Positions 23,223 through 35,606 of a stretch of 64,000 bases of DNA are shown here, in pieces. The notes beneath the pieces were generated by a model. That model searched no databases. It was not told the origin of the DNA and saw only the letters and a list, made by a program, of their open reading frames with translations. Source of the stretch: Patagioenas fasciata. Taxonomy: Eukaryota > Chordata > Aves > Columbiformes > Columbidae. Every line of letters starts with the position of its first letter. Position 1 is the stretch's first letter. Both the position numbers and the translations under genes were made by a program. The stretch covers positions 133,445-197,444 of the forward strand of contig NC_092541.1 in NCBI RefSeq assembly GCF_037038585.1, in the 5' to 3' direction.

Positions 23223-26200
23223 GTAAGTGCCAGCAGCAGAAGCAACTGGGTCCAGATACTTCGTGTCCATCAGTTTTGGGTAGGGAGGGTTGATCCTTCA
23301 GGCTGTGCTGGAGAGAGGTGCCTGACCCCCGTGCCTGCTGCAGGAGCAGCTCTGCGGGACTCCACGTGGGAGCTGCTGCTGTGTTGGTCTGTGTAGCTCG
23401 CTCCGTCCCAGGTTGTTTGTTGTTAATAAATGATACGCTTTAAACACCTTTTAGAACAGAGTTCCTTGAGGTACTTTTGTAATGTGCATTAGCATTTTGT
23501 GAAGCTTAAAAATCCTTTCCTTGTAGCAGAAGTATCTCAAACTGAGAGCAGCACAATTAGCGAAGTCTTCTGAAGATATGGCTATTAATATCTGCCTGAC
23601 TGTTACCCCTTGGAAAGGGAACTAATGGTTTCGATGAGATGCACTGGAAACTATGTGGAGTGCCAGGTATTTATTATTTAATGCAGAAATGTAGGCCACA
23701 GACTAAAGGCTCGATCGTACAGTTCAGCCTGGCTGTGATTACTTTTGATCCTGTGGGACACACTGACGTACTGAAATGGAGGATTTTGAAGCTGTCGTGT
23801 AGTACTGAGGAGCGTGGTCCCTGCATGGCTCAGACTCCTGCAGCAGCCCTGCTTTTCTGTCCTGATGCCGCGCCTGGAGATCAGCGGAGCTTCGCTGCAG
23901 TGGGAGTGCTTGAGTCTGATAGACCAACATTCAGTGTAGCTGATACGGATAAAAAACTTAACCAGAAGTGCCTGCAAAGTTCGATTTTGAGTGTTTTCTC
24001 TGATCACGGGCAAGACTTTGTCAGAGTTTTCCTGATGCTGAATGATAATATAAAATACTGTGAAATTTTTGAGTAACACCAAACCACAAATTGGTTATTA
24101 AAAGTGATTGTAATAAAATGTCTCCTTGCTTGGCACTGGCTTTCAGATGTGTGCTTGGAATTTAGGTCTTTAATTAGCAGATTAGCAGAATTAGCAGAAC
24201 CCCAAATTCTGCTGTGTAACTTGGTACAATGAACAGGTTTTGCTCACGACTGAAATAGTGCTACTGATAGCGCTTCAGATGAAAGCAGAGCCGTTATGGA
24301 GGAGCAGGGGAAGGCTGGAGAGCCAGGATGACCGGGGCTGCCGAGGGTCGTGATGGCATCCCAGGCGTGACACTGTGCCTGGTCTGGAGCAGTGATGTCA
24401 GTCTATCGTGTGCCTCCTACTTTCATGCTTTAACCCAAAAAGTGCTCAGATAATGAAAAGCCCAACGACAGTGTGCTCCGATACACTGCAGAAATAGCAT
24501 GTTCCTGCACTGATGAATTGGCTGTTACTTGGGAGCTAATCTGTAAATAGCAGGCTGCTAACAGAGATAAATGATCAAATTTAACAGCAATAGGAATAAT
24601 GTTGTCTTCCTTATCTGTTTAAATCAGGGTGTTTATTTGACACAAGTATATTTTCAACCTGGAATCTGCCGATGGAAGGACTGTGTCCCACCTCACTTTG
24701 TCTCTACACGTGAAAGACATTTTTCATATACTTACAAAATCATCATGTTGTCCTTTCTTAGATTGGCTTAGACATCATCTCTGTATGTAGGGAACAGAAA
24801 ATATCTGTAGATTTCTGATGTATGAAAAAGAAAATGCTTGGCAGGTGCTGTTGAGTCTTGCCGTTCACAGCTGTATCGCTGTTGCTGTGTTTGTTCGTGT
24901 CCTGCATTGTCCCTTTTCTCATCCCTTTCACTTGGGTATAAGCTCTTCAGACAGGGACTTCCATTACTGCAGCGTGGAGCGATGGAGAGCCGATCTCTTG
25001 CAGGTCTCAGAGGTAGAAGTGACACAAATAACAGATACTGAGAGCGGTGAAAAATGTTTTTGATGTAAAGCAGGCTGCAGGTGCCTACTTGGAACCTTTC
25101 TGTAGCTACTCCTGCAGCCATCCTTGCCATTTTGGAGAGTAACTCCTCCTGAAATGGACTTTTTCTTCCCCTTCGCTGCGTGGCTGCTGGTGGACGTCCG
25201 CACCCCTCGATGCTGCCGGTGGCTCTGCAGCAGCCCTGGAGGTGTCAGCCACCAGCAGCGCTGCCTCCGGGCGCCTGGCTTCTGCACCCGCTGCTGGAAG
25301 GGTTTGTGCTGGGTTAGACTTGCTCGTAAGGGTGGAGAGTTGAGTCAGTCTTGATCTGTTCTGAGCCAGAGAGTAGCCCAGAGACAATTCCTGCTGTGTT
25401 AGGACGTTTACTGGAAGGGTATCTTTTAGACCACTCCTGGAGAGGTGAGGTGCTTATCATTTTGGCACTCTTTGGGCTGCTTAGAATTGGGCTTTTTGGG
25501 TTTTTACCCCTTTTTTCCCTCAAACTGCCAGAGTAAGAGACAGGTCTGCAAACATGGATTAAGGGGAGGAATCCATCCCCTGCCAGCTCCAGCTCCTCTT
25601 TGGCTCTCATCTGCTCACGGGTACCTCCCTCGGCCAGTGCGAGTGCAGGATATGTGTTCTTGGGCATCAGCTCGGTATGTGCGATGTGGCTCATAATCCC
25701 CAGGAGGAACCGATCCTGTGGGCGGTGGAGGGATTGGCTTTGCAAAGAAGGCCTGGGAAGGTCTCTTGGGAACTGGAAGCTCAGTGTACAATGAAGATGG
25801 GGATAACATGGAGCTGTGAGGGGGTAACTTGGCTGTTGACATTGGTTTGTTGCTTGTATTGCGAGTCTGATAAGGGGGGCACACTTAAAAATTTTAATAG
25901 CAAATGAGGTGAGGTATTGATGGAGTGTCTTGGTAAGGCTTTTTCCTGTGTTAGGGGTTTTTATCTAGTAATAGGTGAAGTTCTGAACCTGTCTGGTTTT
26001 GTTTGGGTTATTTGGGAATACAGGGCACATTCCTGGGGTTGGGTCATGACTACCTGCCAGTGCATGGCTCCTTTACTGCCCTGATTGCCCCTGGTAGTCT
26101 GCAGGCTCCTGGTTTAATGTGCAACAAGCAGGTGTGCTAAAGCTGAAGCTTTGACACCCTCTGGAAGAGTCCTGAGGGTCCTAAAGACCTGGACTTCCAG

Positions 26201-28105
26201 ACACCAGGCATACCCGAAGCACAGATAAGAGCTCAGGCTGGAGCTGGTGTGATGAGCCCTCTGGATCCTGGCCTGGCAGCGCAGCCCTGGGAGAGCGCTC
26301 TGCTCTGACCCCCGGAGATGTTGCAGCCCTGGTTGTTCCTCCGCTCCTCATGGCAGAGCCTTGTTAGGGTACACCCAGCTTCAGTGTGATAAGGTGAGCC
26401 TGGGCTGGTTCTGATAAAAACAGACTTTGGACTGACGCTTTCCAGCGCCTCCACAGGAAGCAGAGGGGTGACCCTCTATGCCTGTCTGAGCCAGAGACAG
26501 CTCTTGGAGGAGAGGTTCTTCCTTTAAGACCTTTTCTGGAGAAGGAAATAAATACCTTATTTCAAAAGAGCTTCTGAGTCATGTGTGCCCGCCCTCCTGA
26601 ACCGTGGGTGCCTCTGGCCAAGGCCTTGCCAAGCCTCTGGAAGCCAGAGGGAGAACATTGAGCTCCTGCTCTTCACCTTGCCAGGGCGCTGCATGGTGCT
26701 CGCTTGAACTGATCTCACCCCATGTCTGTGCGCTCGGGCCAGGCCGAGCGTCAGGGACAAACGTGGCCGTCTGGTCCTGTCCCTGCTCCCGGTCCCACGG
26801 GAGAAACTTCTGTACTTTAGCAGAAGTGTAGAAAACCCAGCGAAGTTCCTCAAACAGGCAACAGACAGAAATTGTCTGTCATTAAAAATTGCTCTTCCCT
26901 TGGTGAGTCAGGTCTCTGCTATTCTGGAAACCATGAGCCCGGCACCGCCACAGCCGAATTCTAGTTGTTCATTTGGTTCAGGGAGTGACTGCAGGGAAGA
27001 TTCTAATTGATGCTGTACTTGTGTTTTTGAGATGAACTATGTGACGAGCAGGGGAGCTGATGGATTGAACACCTATGTAGATAAGTCAGACCTTTTATTT
27101 TGTCGTTTTTACTAGTACTTGAAATGCACCACTGCCCTTGCTCACACAAAGGGGGAAACCCACCTAGAGAGACATTGGCAGCGAGTGTAGGAAGTGCTGC
27201 ACGAATGAAGAAGTGAAGTTTAAACCCAGGAAGGAGGAGCATGTCTGCAAACAAAGCGGGGCTGCAAGGATGAGACCGGGGTGATGAGTCCCAGGGGTAT
27301 GCACACGCTGGAGCCATGCAGTGTCATTGGCAGGAGGTCCAAAACAAACGTGTCCTTGGAAGCTGTGGTGACAGTGGTCATCCCCCCCCGCCTTGAGGCC
27401 GCTTGCGGGGTGGTGGGAGATGTGCAGTAACTGCTGCTCGCTGCAGAGCGAGGAGCTTTGTATTTCAGACGTAAGGCGGAAGGGACTGGGGCGCTCTGTG
27501 TCTTGAGCTTAGTTTTTGGTTACTTTCCTTTGACAAAGCTCTGTTTCCAGCTTTGTGTTCATCAGGCAGTTTTAGCTTTATAAAGCACTGTTTGGACCAT
27601 GTTTGCACAGGTATTTAGTTAAAACGCAAATTCAGTTTTGCAAGTCTTCTCCACTCCCTCTCCTCCTATTTTCCCCCAGAATGCTTAGACAGGAGCTTGC
27701 AGCTGTGTCACTTAGAGCACAGCACCCAACTAAAGAAGACTAAAGAAGACGCCTGCAAGATATACAGGTGGTTTAGCACTTGTGTGCACTGTTGAGACAA
27801 AATGCTAAAATCTCCTTACAGACATCAGCCTTTCATGCTCCGTAGTGGTTGCCTGAGGGGAATTTAAGTCCGTCCTTCCTTGCACTGAAAGCTCTGTCAT
27901 GCGTCCACCCTCTTGCCAGCACTGCTCCTCAGAGCTCCTTGCATCTCCAGTCTCCCATTCACGTTGTGACTTCCAAACCCTTGTTTTGAAGTCCTGCGTG
28001 GAAACATGGCTGCAGCAGAGTCCTCAACTAGAAACTGAGAATAAGAAAGTTGTGACTATGTAAGAAATGCTTTTTACATTTTTGATCTTTCTCATCCTTC
28101 CTTAG
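23223..28105 (+). other. KANSL1 intron 4 (no gene found)
   Basis: This 4.9-kb intron is the longest one complete in the window. Its largest open frames (around 23639-24076 on +, 25314-25745 on -) show no recognisable domain. A small direct repeat of ATTAGCAG occurs at 24174-24200. Confidence 0.8.
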
Positions 28106-28221
28106 AGTGTTTCTGGATCCCAGCCGCTAGACATCTTGGGTGTTTCTGCTACAAATACTCCTGAGCCCCATCCAGCCAAGCCCTGTGGAGCACCGAGGCC
28201 CGTCAATGGAGTTGTTAACAC
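28106..28221 (+). CDS. KANSL1: KANSL1 exon 5
   Basis: Thirty-eight codons plus two bases read SVSGSQPLDILG at the start and GAPRPVNGVVNT at the end. The last part matches human GALRPVNGVINT, while the middle is divergent. The acceptor is CCTTAG at 28100-28105. A second AG two bases later (28106-28107) would break the frame, so the first was chosen. The donor is GTAAGC. Confidence 0.9.
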
Positions 28222-29642
28222 GTAAGCTGCTTGCATATTATGGGAAGAGCTTCGTTTTTGTGATTTTGAGAAAGTCCCGTTGGAAAACAGCCTGTAACAC
28301 GCTGGTTGGTAGGATCTGGGTTGGTAGTGGTATGAATGGTTTATTTTTGAAAAAAGTATGGTAGTAGATCACGCTTGGAAACATTGTGAAAGAAATTGTT
28401 TGCTTGAGGTTTTCTGCTGCATTGTTTTTCTGAAAATGGTATTGAACTGAGCTGTGTTTGCATGAACAAACCCTGCAGGCAGCTGTTGAATGAGCATGTT
28501 CAAAAGTGTTTCTTTATGGGTATTTGTAATACATCTGCAGGTTGTATGATTCAAAGGTACTAGTGGCCCAGTTGCGTTTATTTTGCAGAAGCATCTGTAA
28601 CCACTGGCTCACTTTTCTGGAGATACTGAGGAACCCAAATCCCATTGATTTTGGGAGTAAGACTTTCTAAATTCTTTGTTTCCCCGGGCTTCTTTTCGTT
28701 GAGAAGGCCTTTAAGTGGGTAAATGAAAACAAGTGAAAGAAATTCTCATATGGTACAGGATGATCTTAGGGTTGATCCACTTGAGAAATCCTTGAACACA
28801 TGGTGCTTCGAAGTTCTGGTAGCGGCTGGAGAGGCATTGCCAGCAGCCCTGCCCTTGCTCAGCGCCTTGCGGAGGGAGAGGTGCTGCAGCACGAGCGCGT
28901 AGGGAGCTCCGGGTAAGCGGCTGTGACAGAGCCCGTGGTGTGTCTGCAGCCTTTGAACTGCAGAGCCTCAGGCCACAGGACTCTCACATTTTGCATTTTT
29001 AGAAATGAAGCAGTTGTCAAGTATGCATGAAAATGTTCTGTAGTTGAGGAACTGTGCTGGTAGGTGGCTTGTGTATTGATGCCATGGTGGGGCAGGGTTA
29101 CTGCGTGTGGATGGGAAAGCCCTGTGTATGTAGAACAGAAAGGTTGATGTTAACATCCTACTGAGAGTTGTTATAGGTATAGTTCTCAAATATTAATCAA
29201 GTTTACAACAAAGTCAAATATTTTTCTAGAAAATTATATGTTCTTGGTCTTGTGCTCTCTGGATTTAGACTCAGGAGAACCTGTTGTCTTAAGATGCCCT
29301 GAAGTGTAGTTCTGGGGGAAGCTGAATTCTGCGATTAAAGCTGTTCAGGTCTAGAGTGGCTTTCGGTTTTGCTCTGTGTCCAGCTTTAGGTGCCGCTTTT
29401 TGTTCGGAACTTCCAAAGGTATTTTGTCAAAGCTTCAGTAGTGAGTGTGGAAAGTGACGAAAGTAAAAGCAAAGATTAGAGTTGGCTTAATTAAAGCTAT
29501 TGCCTCGTGGAATTGCAGTGCTTTAAACTCAGCTTAGAGTGTTTGCTGAGGTCTGACCCGTGAGCCTGGCGGTGCTGCTGGGTAGCATGGGGCGTTTGGG
29601 TGAGTAATGCTGTGTTCTGTGTTCTTTTCTCTCCTTGGGCAG
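28222..29642 (+). other. KANSL1 intron 5 (no gene found)
   Basis: This is a 1.4-kb intron with donor GTAAGC and acceptor TTGGGCAG. Nothing beyond intronic sequence is seen. Confidence 0.85.
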
Positions 29643-29838
29643 CCTGCAGCCTGGCCTGGCAGAACGTGCTCAGGGAGACGGCCAAGAGGCTGAGGAGCTC
29701 TTGCATAAAAAGCAACGACTGAACATGGTTTCCTCCTCTTCGGACGGAACGTGTGTGGCGGCTCGCACTCGCCCAGTGCTGAGCTGTAAGAAGAGACGGC
29801 TTGTTCGACCCAGCAGCATTATGCCCCTTTCCAAAAAG
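29643..29838 (+). CDS. KANSL1: KANSL1 exon 6 with WDR5-binding motif
   Basis: One base plus 65 codons encode a segment with the motifs [36 protein letters not shown] and IMPLSKK. In human KANSL1 the AARTRP stretch inserts its arginine into the central WIN pocket of WDR5, and here it is unchanged. The following Lys/Arg-rich run resembles a nuclear localisation signal. The donor GTTAGT departs from consensus at +3 (T rather than A/G), so it may be weak. The exon ends in phase 0. Confidence 0.96.
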
Positions 29839-31275
29839 GTTAGTGCTGTTTGGTTTTATGATGCAGTATTTAGCGAAAGCTCCACACCAAAGAGCCTAGT
29901 GAGGTACTGATGCGTTGGTCCAGTGTGCTTTTTGCTCTTGCATGAAGAGGTGTCCCTGCAGGTGGCAAAACCAAACCAAACTTTCTAACGTAAGCTGCCT
30001 TGGCTGTCATTTAAAGTTATTACCAGTAGTCCAAGTCCTAGTGTAAACTGGCCAGCTCCCCTCGTGGCTTCAGAAGCTTTCCCTGAAGTGCGAATGTTGA
30101 GGTGCTAACTCTCAGTGTGGTCACCTCTGCCCTAAACACGCCTCAAGTCTTTCTTGTTTTGCACACAGGATGTATTTTTTTGATCTTGTACTGTTTTGTT
30201 GTTGTTTTCATCTCTATTTGATGCACACATTTCTTGTAATATGTGCCCACAACTGGGTGCAGCCCTCCAGCTGCCGTCAGCAATGGGAGCAGAGCGGTTG
30301 GATCGTCTCGCGCGGCCGTCCTGACAGTGAAGCCCCACGGATGCTCATTCTCTGCACTGGTGTGGTGCTGCTGATTCGTGTTCGTTTCCTGATCCGTAAC
30401 AGCCACCAGATCCTCTGGGCAGAGCTGCTGCTCAGTTGCCTCTTCACTGGGCACTGAAGCGTCCACTTGTTGCATTTGCCTGCAGTTAATTATATTTGAT
30501 TTATTTTAGACCTCTTCTCTTAATTTGTAACTATGAGTGGAATTCCAGCTCTTTCCTTCAAGGTGCTTGCAACCCTTCCCAGTTCTAATGTTGTTTGCTA
30601 GGGCTTAAGGGTATCATCTCTTCCATCGTTCAAGTCATTAATGGAAATTATTTGAATAACACTAGACCCAGAACAGACTTCTGCAGAATCTGATTTGATG
30701 CATCCTTGCATTTTGACAGGGAGTCATAGGTTGCTGTCTCTGTAGCGGATTCACTTCTAGTTGTGCATCTGCCTGCAGTGGTTTCACACAAATGGAGTAC
30801 ATATGAAGTCTATAAATCTGTGAATTGAAAGTCTGTCTAGGAAAGAAACAAAGTTGAAAAACATCCCTTTTCACCCCGTGAAGATGTCCCTGTGAGCGTC
30901 AGCTCTTGGCGTGTAGCGATGGTTCTCTGACCCAGCTGAACTCAGCACGGCTTTTTTCCCTCTCTGACAACTGAACTGTGCTGCCTCTTTGATTTTGTAA
31001 ATGAGGTTTCAACCTAGATAAAATTAAACACCCTTAGTCAAATTTAGTAGATGTTAAACTTTCTGTGCTGCTGAGTAGTAGTTTCCAGTTATGTTTATGC
31101 CAAGTGAGAGTGTCCTTTTATGAGCTCAGACTAATGAACAGGTGTTTTACAAGGTATTGGGAAAAGATCAGCCTTTAGGATGTTTTTCATGAGCTGTCAA
31201 AGGGGAGCGTGTGAAAAGAGCCCTTAGATACATCGACCTCTGATGTATTAAAATTGTTCTCTTTCGCGTTTCCAG
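29839..31275 (+). other. KANSL1 intron 6 (no gene found)
   Basis: This is a 1.44-kb intron with donor GTTAGT and acceptor GTTTCCAG. No gene or repeat is recognised in it. Confidence 0.85.
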
Positions 31276-31441
31276 GTCCATCGCAACAGCCTGGCACGAT
31301 GTAGCTGTGACGTGAACCCTTCTTGTGCTCTGTGTGGCGCTCGAAGCTCAACAGCTCTGGACATGCAGTATGATGCCCCGTTGCTGGAGCGCCTGTCCCA
31401 GCTGGACTCCTGTATCCACCCCGTGCTGTCGTTCCCAGACG
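31276..31441 (+). CDS. KANSL1: KANSL1 exon 7
   Basis: Fifty-five codons plus one base contain [11 protein letters not shown], a Cys-rich segment, and then [20 protein letters not shown]. Both match human KANSL1 closely. The linker between them ([11 protein letters not shown]) differs from and is shorter than the human one. The CxC and CxxC spacing ([13 protein letters not shown]) could suggest metal binding, but no such role is established to my knowledge. The donor is GTGAGC. Confidence 0.95.
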
Positions 31442-34374
31442 GTGAGCGCAGCAAACGGGATCCTGGGGTGGGTTACGGGACGTGCGTGGACGTGCTCCAG
31501 AGCCTGCTCCTCCATCCCGGGCTTCAGAGGAGCTGCGGATCTGCTTGAGTACAACCAGGCTTGTTCACCTGCGAGGATTTTTAGGAGCAGAGCATTTACT
31601 TGAGCGGAAGGGTTCAGGAAAGCGTTGTACCTGAAGTCTGCTCTCAAGGTCTGTTATGGGAACCTGACCTGGAACCTCACTCAGGATGAAGAAACCAAGC
31701 AGTCCCTGGGAGGCTGTGCTGGGACCTGGGTCTTAGGCTGGTGTCTTTGTTGCTATAAACCACTTGAGAAATACTTGCTTCCACAGAGTTTATTCATCTG
31801 TGTAAAATTATTTGTGGATTGGTTTAAGTCACAGGAAATTTTTTTGACCTTGTAAGGAATTGTAGATTGTATTCTGTGGCTCACCCAGTACAGAAAGAGG
31901 GGACATTCTGGTTAAAACACTCAGATTCCCTGTGCTACGGTATCAGGATTGGTTAAGAGGAATAACTAAACAACCCTGACTGCGGGATATTCACGGGTTT
32001 CGTGTGTAGGGACTTTTCCCAAGGGAAAATAAGTAGTTTGCAGAGTCTTTTGCTTCCTGAGCTGCCAAAGTAAATACAAAGCGTGTTCTTTGACCAAGCA
32101 CTATCGACTTGCATGTGGTTGGTGTCCATCTGTTGTCTTTTTTCCTCTGATCACAAAATACAGGTCTACAAATGATAGGAACTGGTACTTTTATCAGGAG
32201 AGCCAGGCAGTAAATAGACCATAGTGGTTCCTTTCCTCGGTGCAGGAGCTGTGGCTGCTTGAGGCGCAGAACACCACTGGTAGTGCTGGGAGGAACTCGT
32301 GTGTGTCCCTGCTTCCCGCGAGGATGTAAAGGGGTTGGTCCGGGTTAAGACACTGGGCTAATGTGTGTGTTTGGCTTTAAGTCCCAGCTTTGCACAAACT
32401 TCATGTGACATTAGGAAATGCATGGGGTGTCTGAGAACAATTAATCTGGCATCGTTCGCTAGCACTATATTTAAAACAGACTAAAATAGTAAATTGGTTC
32501 TATTTTTAACACTAAATCCCCCCACCCTAAAGACACATCTCTGTTAAGGAATGCTAAAGGAGCTGAACGCACTGAGCTCCTGAAGCAGAGATGCATTTCA
32601 CAGCACTTGTAATCCACTGTCTATAGTGTTAAATGTGATATCCCGGGGAGCGGTGAGAAAACCTGTTGTGTGCTATTGCAGCATGGCCACCAAGCAAATG
32701 ACCTCATCCCGTATTCACTTTCCGTTTTCTTAGGGTCAGTTGCAGCTGGCTTGCTTGGTGAAAGATCTGTTCTGGCTGCATGAGAGTGAAACCTTTGGTT
32801 TTAAAGCTACATGGTATAAAGCTTAAAACAGCTATACAGAAATAGCCATTCCCTTCCTCCCTCCTAGAAGCAATGACAGATAAACTTTGATTATTCACTA
32901 ATGCTTAATGTAGTTTTGCTAGGGTTGCTTTTTGAGGGTGGGGATACTTTTCTACCCAAACATAAAGCCAGGTGGTGTGTTCCAGCAGGGGAAGTGCTTT
33001 GTCTGGTGTTCATCTGCATCGAGGTCTCTGTGAGTATTAATCCAGGTTGCTGTCAGTGCTCCCACGTGATCGTTTTGGGGGGCTCACCTTGAAAGCAAAC
33101 TGTCTGGCTTCTGGAGGCGCCGGTGAGGCTGTTAGAGCCTGGCCCTGGAGCTGTGGGCAGGCGCTGACTTCACTCTGAGCCGGGCTCTCTGGGCTTCTCC
33201 AGGACCCGCAGCTCCGGTGCCGTTTGCCAAGGGCAAAACTGCCAGGTGCCACAGGAGGAAAAAGATCGTTTGTTCTTCTGGGAAGTGAGGCATAGGCATC
33301 GCAGCTTTTAACCCATTGTACTTGGGCTTTTTGAGTGCTTTGTTGTTGTTGTTGTGTTGTTTTGTTTCCTGGTTCATCTGGCTTCTCGCTGGGAATTTTC
33401 AGATGATGTAATAACCTTGTTGGGAGGATGAGGCCGGGGCGCCCGGGCTCATTGTGGTTGCCATCTGCTGGTCCCTGGGAGGCCTGCAGCGCTCAGAGGA
33501 GGAGGAGGAAGAGGAGGAAGCGTCACAGTGTCACTTGCTGCACAGATTCTGGTGCAAGCAGTGCTGACAGCAGCACGGTGGCGAATCAGCAGATCACTCA
33601 TTTTCTGCTGACAGCGTTTTGCCTTGCGGTGCTCCCCCTGTCCGCCTGTCCCCTCCTTCCGCAGGTGCAGGGGCTGCTGGGATGGGGTGGATTTACAGGA
33701 GAAACCAAAAGGTAGGAAAGAGAAGAGGCCGTTTTCCCAAAGTCAGACCAGTGGTGTTGCAGCTTTGCTGGCAACATCCTGGAAGGACTGACTTGGCCCC
33801 TCTCTGGTTTTTGGGACATGTCTCCACAAAACAAGAGTGGTGGCCAAAAAGCTTCCATCGCTCTGTGATAGCCCTTCCTTAGCAAATGGATGGGGCTAAA
33901 CCAAAGCTTTAATGATAAAGATGCTTTAAATGAAGCTGTCCTGGCTTTTTCCTGAGTCACGTTCCCCCTAATAACAGTCGACTCCAGTCCGTGCTCTACC
34001 AGGTCTCTCTGTCCCATTCACCTGTCTGGATCTGCTGGGGCTTTCCAGGCCCTGGAACCGGTGAGGGAGTTTTGGGGAGGTGTTCAGATATCAGCCATCG
34101 TGAGTACTTCATTCTCCTGTCAGGATATACTTGGACTGTGAATACTGTAAGAATGTGCTTCTCTTAAAGAACATCAGATTAGAAATGTTGAATCCTAACA
34201 CGGCAGGTCCTCTCTGAACGTGAGGCATGTGTAGGCAAGCCTGGGTTTTACAGTCAGTGCCTGTATGTTTGTCCAGGGCTGTTCTTCCTGGTGGGACTGG
34301 AGGAGGATTATGGTACTGCAGATTTCTAGTGCGTAATTTAGTTAATTCGGATGCTGTTTCATATCCGTTTGCAG
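31442..34374 (+). other. KANSL1 intron 7 (no gene found)
   Basis: This is a 2.9-kb intron. A short GTT microsatellite lies at about 33341-33360 and a GA-rich stretch at 33495-33520. No exon or gene is recognised. Confidence 0.82.
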
Positions 34375-34560
34375 ATGTGCCGTCAAGCCTGCACTTCCAG
34401 AGCATGTTGAAATCTCAGTGGCAGAACAAACCCTACGAGAAGATGAAACCTCCCAAAAAGCTCTCACTCAAGCACAGAGCCCCCATGCCTACCAGCAGCC
34501 TGTCTGACCCTGCTCGCAAGGACCGTCACAAGCTGGTGAATTCCTTCTTCACTGCAGCCA
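34375..34560 (+). CDS. KANSL1: KANSL1 exon 8
   Basis: Two bases, 61 codons and one base encode [32 protein letters not shown] and [16 protein letters not shown], all close to human. The basic segment is conserved among vertebrate KANSL1 proteins. The donor is a consensus GTAAGT, but the frame remains open through the following 399-bp intron into exon 9. Confidence 0.95.
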
Positions 34561-34959
34561 GTAAGTGTCCTTCCCGCCTCCGCTGTGTGCAGGAGCATTG
34601 CCCAGTCTTGTACCCGACACCTGTGCAGTGGGAGAGGAGAGAGGAGGACACCCTTCAAATTAAGCTCTCAGGGATGAGGCTGTGGTATCGCAGACCAGGG
34701 CTGGAAGTCATGTGTGTGCAGGTTGTGAAGCTCAGGCTGGTCCCAGTTTGTAGGGACCTCTCCTCGCCCAGTCTGAGGCTGCGCTCGTGCTGGCACGGGC
34801 AGTGTTCTGCTCTGAGCGCTGCTCTCCAGTGCCAGGGTGGTGTTGAGCCCAGCCTGTCTGGATCTGTGGAGCTGGTGAACTCTGCCCAAGACTCCTGTGC
34901 CAGCAGAAAGAGAGGTGAAAACGGGAGTTTCATAGCTCTTTCTCTGTTCCCCTCCTCAG
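34561..34959 (+). other. KANSL1 intron 8, 399 bp, open in frame
   Basis: Donor GTAAGT and acceptor CTCCTCAG flank 399 bases, exactly 133 codons. No stop codon occurs in the KANSL1 frame across the intron. Retention would insert 133 residues without a frameshift. The translated intron is rich in Cys, Ser, Leu and Arg and resembles no known domain. The splice sites look good, so the default is removal. Confidence 0.9.
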
Positions 34960-35121
34960 AACGTTCACATCAAAAAATCCAACCAGACAAGGCACACAGG
35001 CCGCCTTTAGACGATTTTGCGGCCATGTCCAAGGCCGAGAGAGCGCCAGAGCGCTCGCTTGTCCAGCCTCCTGCCTATGACAAAAAGCGATTGCGAGACT
35101 GCTCGTCTGAGAGGAGTGAAG
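34960..35121 (+). CDS. KANSL1: KANSL1 exon 9
   Basis: Two bases, 53 codons and one base encode a polar segment containing [12 protein letters not shown] and ending [13 protein letters not shown]. It matches human HHQTRPDRTHRQ and RLRDHSSERSE at the ends, with a more diverged middle. It is probably disordered. The donor is GTAGGC. Confidence 0.93.
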
Positions 35122-35454
35122 GTAGGCTCCCACGGCCAGGTCTCTCAGGGGAAGCTTGGGCTTTGCTGCATATGCAGTCTCTCTCCCTTCAGCCTTGTAG
35201 AAGGGTGAATGTGCCGCTTCTGAGCCTTGTCACCACCGCAGCAACGCCTCGTGTGCTCTAACTGCTTCTTCCCCCAGGGCCTCCCGAGCTGGCAGCCACC
35301 ATCAGAAGATGCTTCTGTTTCATGCAAAGTGCTCCTCAGCACTGGCCATTTCTGGTGCACATGGTCCTTTCCTATCCACCGCCCTCCCACCCCCTTTGTT
35401 TGTTTGTTTGTTTAGTAACGTCGTTCTCCATTTTCTCCCACCCTCCTTGTGTAG
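35122..35454 (+). other. KANSL1 intron 9
   Basis: A 333-bp intron that contains a TTTG microsatellite (35397-35414). The acceptor is CTTGTGTAG. Nothing else is seen. Confidence 0.88.
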
Positions 35455-35606
35455 TGTTGAAGCATCACACGGATGTCGGTGGCCCAAGCTACTTGTCAGC
35501 AGCTGCGACCCCCACACCTCACAGCCCTCTAGCACGGCAGTTGTCCACCTCCTCGGAAGGCTCCGCTCCTGCCAGCACGAACTCACAGGGCACCTCCAGC
35601 ACGGCC
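35455..35606 (+). CDS. KANSL1: KANSL1 exon 10
   Basis: Two bases plus 50 codons encode [19 protein letters not shown] and [18 protein letters not shown]. The human counterpart has LKHHTDMSSSSYLAA and HSPLVRQLSTSSDSPAPA. The RQLSTSS stretch looks like a phosphorylation-rich Ser/Thr segment. The donor GTAAGT is a consensus site and the exon ends in phase 0. Confidence 0.94.

Noticed and set aside
28106-28107. Alternative acceptor two bases into KANSL1 exon 5
   Set aside because: It would shift the frame relative to exon 4. The first AG (28104-28105) keeps the conserved protein in phase.
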